Notes under the pieces: model-generated
What the model was told of the DNA's origin: nothing
Seen by the model: the letters and a program-made list of their open reading frames with translations, nothing else
Databases searched by the model: none
Assembly: GCF_014652355.1 (NCBI RefSeq)
Contig: NZ_BMYQ01000001.1
Coordinates: forward strand, 928,180-992,179
Direction of reading: 5' to 3'
From: Gemmobacter lanyuensis
GTDB taxonomy: Bacteria; Pseudomonadota; Alphaproteobacteria; Rhodobacterales; Rhodobacteraceae
Length of the DNA stretch: 64,000 bases
Translations under genes and position numbers: made by a program
In this document: positions 62,955 through 64,000 of the stretch, piece by piece
Layout: each line of letters starts with the position of its first letter
Position numbering within the stretch: the first letter of the stretch is position 1

Positions 62955-63108
62955 CGACAATGACCCAGCCCAGCTGGCCCGCATGGCAGAGGCAGACACT
63001 CCCGAACTCGAACAGGGCGCCGTCACCCTCGGAGGATTTGCACTCGCCGCCCTGTTCGCTCTGGCCCTGATCGTGGCGGGCGCGGCGCTGGTCGCATGGG
63101 TGCTGTGA
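62947..63108 (+). CDS. Very small single-helix membrane protein
   Basis: 53 residues from ATG 62947. Acidic N-terminus (MRDDNDPAQLARMAEADTPE), one hydrophobic helix (FALAALFALALIVAGAALVA), short end. It lies between coupled genes (8-bp overlap before, TGATG after), which supports it despite its size. Confidence 0.55.
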   Translation: MRDDNDPAQLARMAEADTPELEQGAVTLGGFALAALFALALIVAGAALVAWVL

Positions 63109-63734
63109 TGGCTGATCAGATCAGATTCCTGCGCGATGTGCGCGACCACCGCATGACCATCGAACTGGATCAGGGAGTCCACCGATCCATCAAGTTCAGT
63201 CGCCCTGGCTCAAACACCTATTACTTCCGCCTGAACACATGGCCCGGCCACCTGGCAATCAGTGGCGACATGGGAAGCTACGTCTTTTCGCGGGTTCAAG
63301 ATATGTTCGATTTTTTCCGTGATCGGGAAATGATCGGCCGTATTAACCCGCAGTATTGGCATGAAAAAGCTGATGCTGTTGATCGGAATGGTGGAGCAAA
63401 AAGGTATAGCCCTGAAAAGTTCCGTGCAGCCATAAGGGAAGAATCTGCGGAATGGCAGGTTCGCCTTGGTGACGCCCAGAAAATCCTTGCAGAAATCGAG
63501 GAATTGGCCTCGGAGGGGTTCGGCCACGAGCATGAAGCCTATGCGGCTGTGCGAGACTTTGAAGCATCAGGCGGGAACAGTTTCGACTGCTTTGAAAGCG
63601 AGCTGACTGACTGGGATTTTGGCTACCTGTGGCTCTTGCGAGCAATCGTGTGGGGCATCAAGCAATACGACCTACACCACCAGGGCCGCACCCAAGCAGA
63701 CCATGACAAGCGCGTCTTGGCGGGGGTGCTGTGA
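63108..63734 (+). CDS. Phage early protein, unknown
   Basis: 208 residues from ATG 63108. Beta-rich first half (FLRDVRDHRMTIELDQ, NTYYFRLNTWPGHLAISGDM) and helical second half with HHQGRTQADHDKRVLAG. Resembles nothing I can name, though the first 90 residues look like a small nucleic-acid or ligand-binding fold. Lower GC than the neighbours. Coupled to the next gene (TGATG). Confidence 0.55.
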   Translation: MADQIRFLRDVRDHRMTIELDQGVHRSIKFSRPGSNTYYFRLNTWPGHLAISGDMGSYVFSRVQDMFDFFRDREMIGRINPQYWHEKADAVDRNGGAKRYSPEKFRAAIREESAEWQVRLGDAQKILAEIEELASEGFGHEHEAYAAVRDFEASGGNSFDCFESELTDWDFGYLWLLRAIVWGIKQYDLHHQGRTQADHDKRVLAGVL

Positions 63735-64000
63735 TGTTCATATCCGAAACGAAGCACACCGCGCGAAAGGCGCATCGGTGCGACTATTGCCGGGGGACCA
63801 TTCCCGCGGGCACTTCCTACCTCAACATTTCCGGGAAATGGCAGGGCGATTTCTACTCAGCGCGCGGGCACACAGACTGCCGCGACCTCTGGCTGGCGCT
63901 CTACGACGAATACGCAGATCACGGCGAGGGCATGGCCTTCGATCTGCCAGAGGTGATCAGTGATCTTGTCAGCCCCCAAGAGGCGCAGGAGTCGCTGGAC
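63734..64000 (+). CDS. Phage zinc-ribbon protein, cut by the window edge
   Basis: 89 codons seen, no stop before the edge. CDYCRGTIPAGTSYL gives Cys-x2-Cys, and ARGHTDCRDLW gives His-x3-Cys, together a zinc site of the kind found in phage anti-host or recombination accessory proteins. Function unknown. Confidence 0.55.
   Translation, partial: MFISETKHTARKAHRCDYCRGTIPAGTSYLNISGKWQGDFYSARGHTDCRDLWLALYDEYADHGEGMAFDLPEVISDLVSPQEAQESLD

Larger units (their letters stand above)
31480..64000. mobile_element. Temperate siphovirus-type prophage, right end outside the window
   Basis: Continuous block of phage genes: lysis (33.1-34.5 kb), tail (34.8-44.3 kb), head and connectors (44.3-50.7 kb), packaging (50.7-52.9 kb), replication (54.6-57.6 kb), immunity (59.1-60.4 kb) and early cargo genes (61-64 kb). 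HK97-type portal, S49 protease and capsid with a tape measure of 677 residues indicate a long-tailed phage. All core genes are open. Integrase and right attachment site are not present, so the right end lies beyond 64 kb. The left limit is approximate. Confidence 0.9.

Noticed and set aside
63619-63963. Open frame overlapping the last two genes
   Set aside because: Wrong frame for the coupled start at 63734 and no zinc-type pattern.

Overview
The window is high-GC alphaproteobacterial DNA of the Rhodobacter group. The main reason is the hydrogenase locus: read on the minus strand it runs hupT-hupU-hupV-hypF-hupS-hupL-hupE-hupC-hupD-hupF-hupG-hupH-hupJ-hupK-hypA-hypB-hupR-hypC-hypD-hypE. Apart from the inserted hupE, this is the known Rhodobacter capsulatus order, including hupR inside the hyp genes and a rubredoxin domain fused to HupJ. 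The species cannot be fixed from the sequence alone.

1-6,800: chromosomal housekeeping genes (HisC-like aminotransferase, DUF4177-type protein, gatB, a lipoprotein lytic transglycosylase, pepN). 6,826-26,821: complete uptake [NiFe]-hydrogenase system. HupU/HupV form an H2 sensor that signals through the kinase HupT to HupR. HupS/HupL are the Tat-exported enzyme and HupC is its cytochrome b anchor. HupE is a probable nickel importer. HupD is the endopeptidase, HupF/G/H/J/K are assembly factors, and HypA-F build and insert the Ni-Fe(CN)2CO centre. 26,865-31,264: an MprF-like flippase/aminoacyl-lipid synthase directly upstream of hupT, a small membrane protein, and a MotA/MotB-type stator pair with an unusual Gly/Ala-rich insert.

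About 31,480 to the right edge: a prophage that looks intact in the part visible here; the integrase is not in the window. Its left end carries four plus-strand genes, and the first has a GTTC-N7-GTTC (alphaproteobacterial LexA-type) box upstream. The long minus-strand block from 59,690 down to 33,133 holds Cro-like regulators, split primase and D5-type helicase, an HNH nuclease, terminases, portal, S49 protease, HK97 capsid, connectors, tail genes, tape measure, tailspike, holin, GH19 endolysin and a second holin candidate. The CI-type S24 repressor (59,778, plus strand) is flanked by two pairs of similar 15-bp operators. One operator lies exactly between the -35 and -10 of a promoter for a plus-strand early operon of small genes that runs off the right edge.

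The strongest unexplained structure is at 54,226-54,554: twelve 9-bp iterons (GGGGAGGAT type), six per strand, in mirror order 2-1-3 / 3-1-2 with nearly equal gaps, directly downstream of the helicase gene. It looks like an undescribed phage replication origin or helicase-loading palindrome. Other items worth a second look are a degenerate ATPase site in HupR, a 24-bp tandem duplication inside the HupJ rubredoxin knuckle, a terminator placed just before the endolysin start, and cargo-like genes inside the late operon and beside the repressor.
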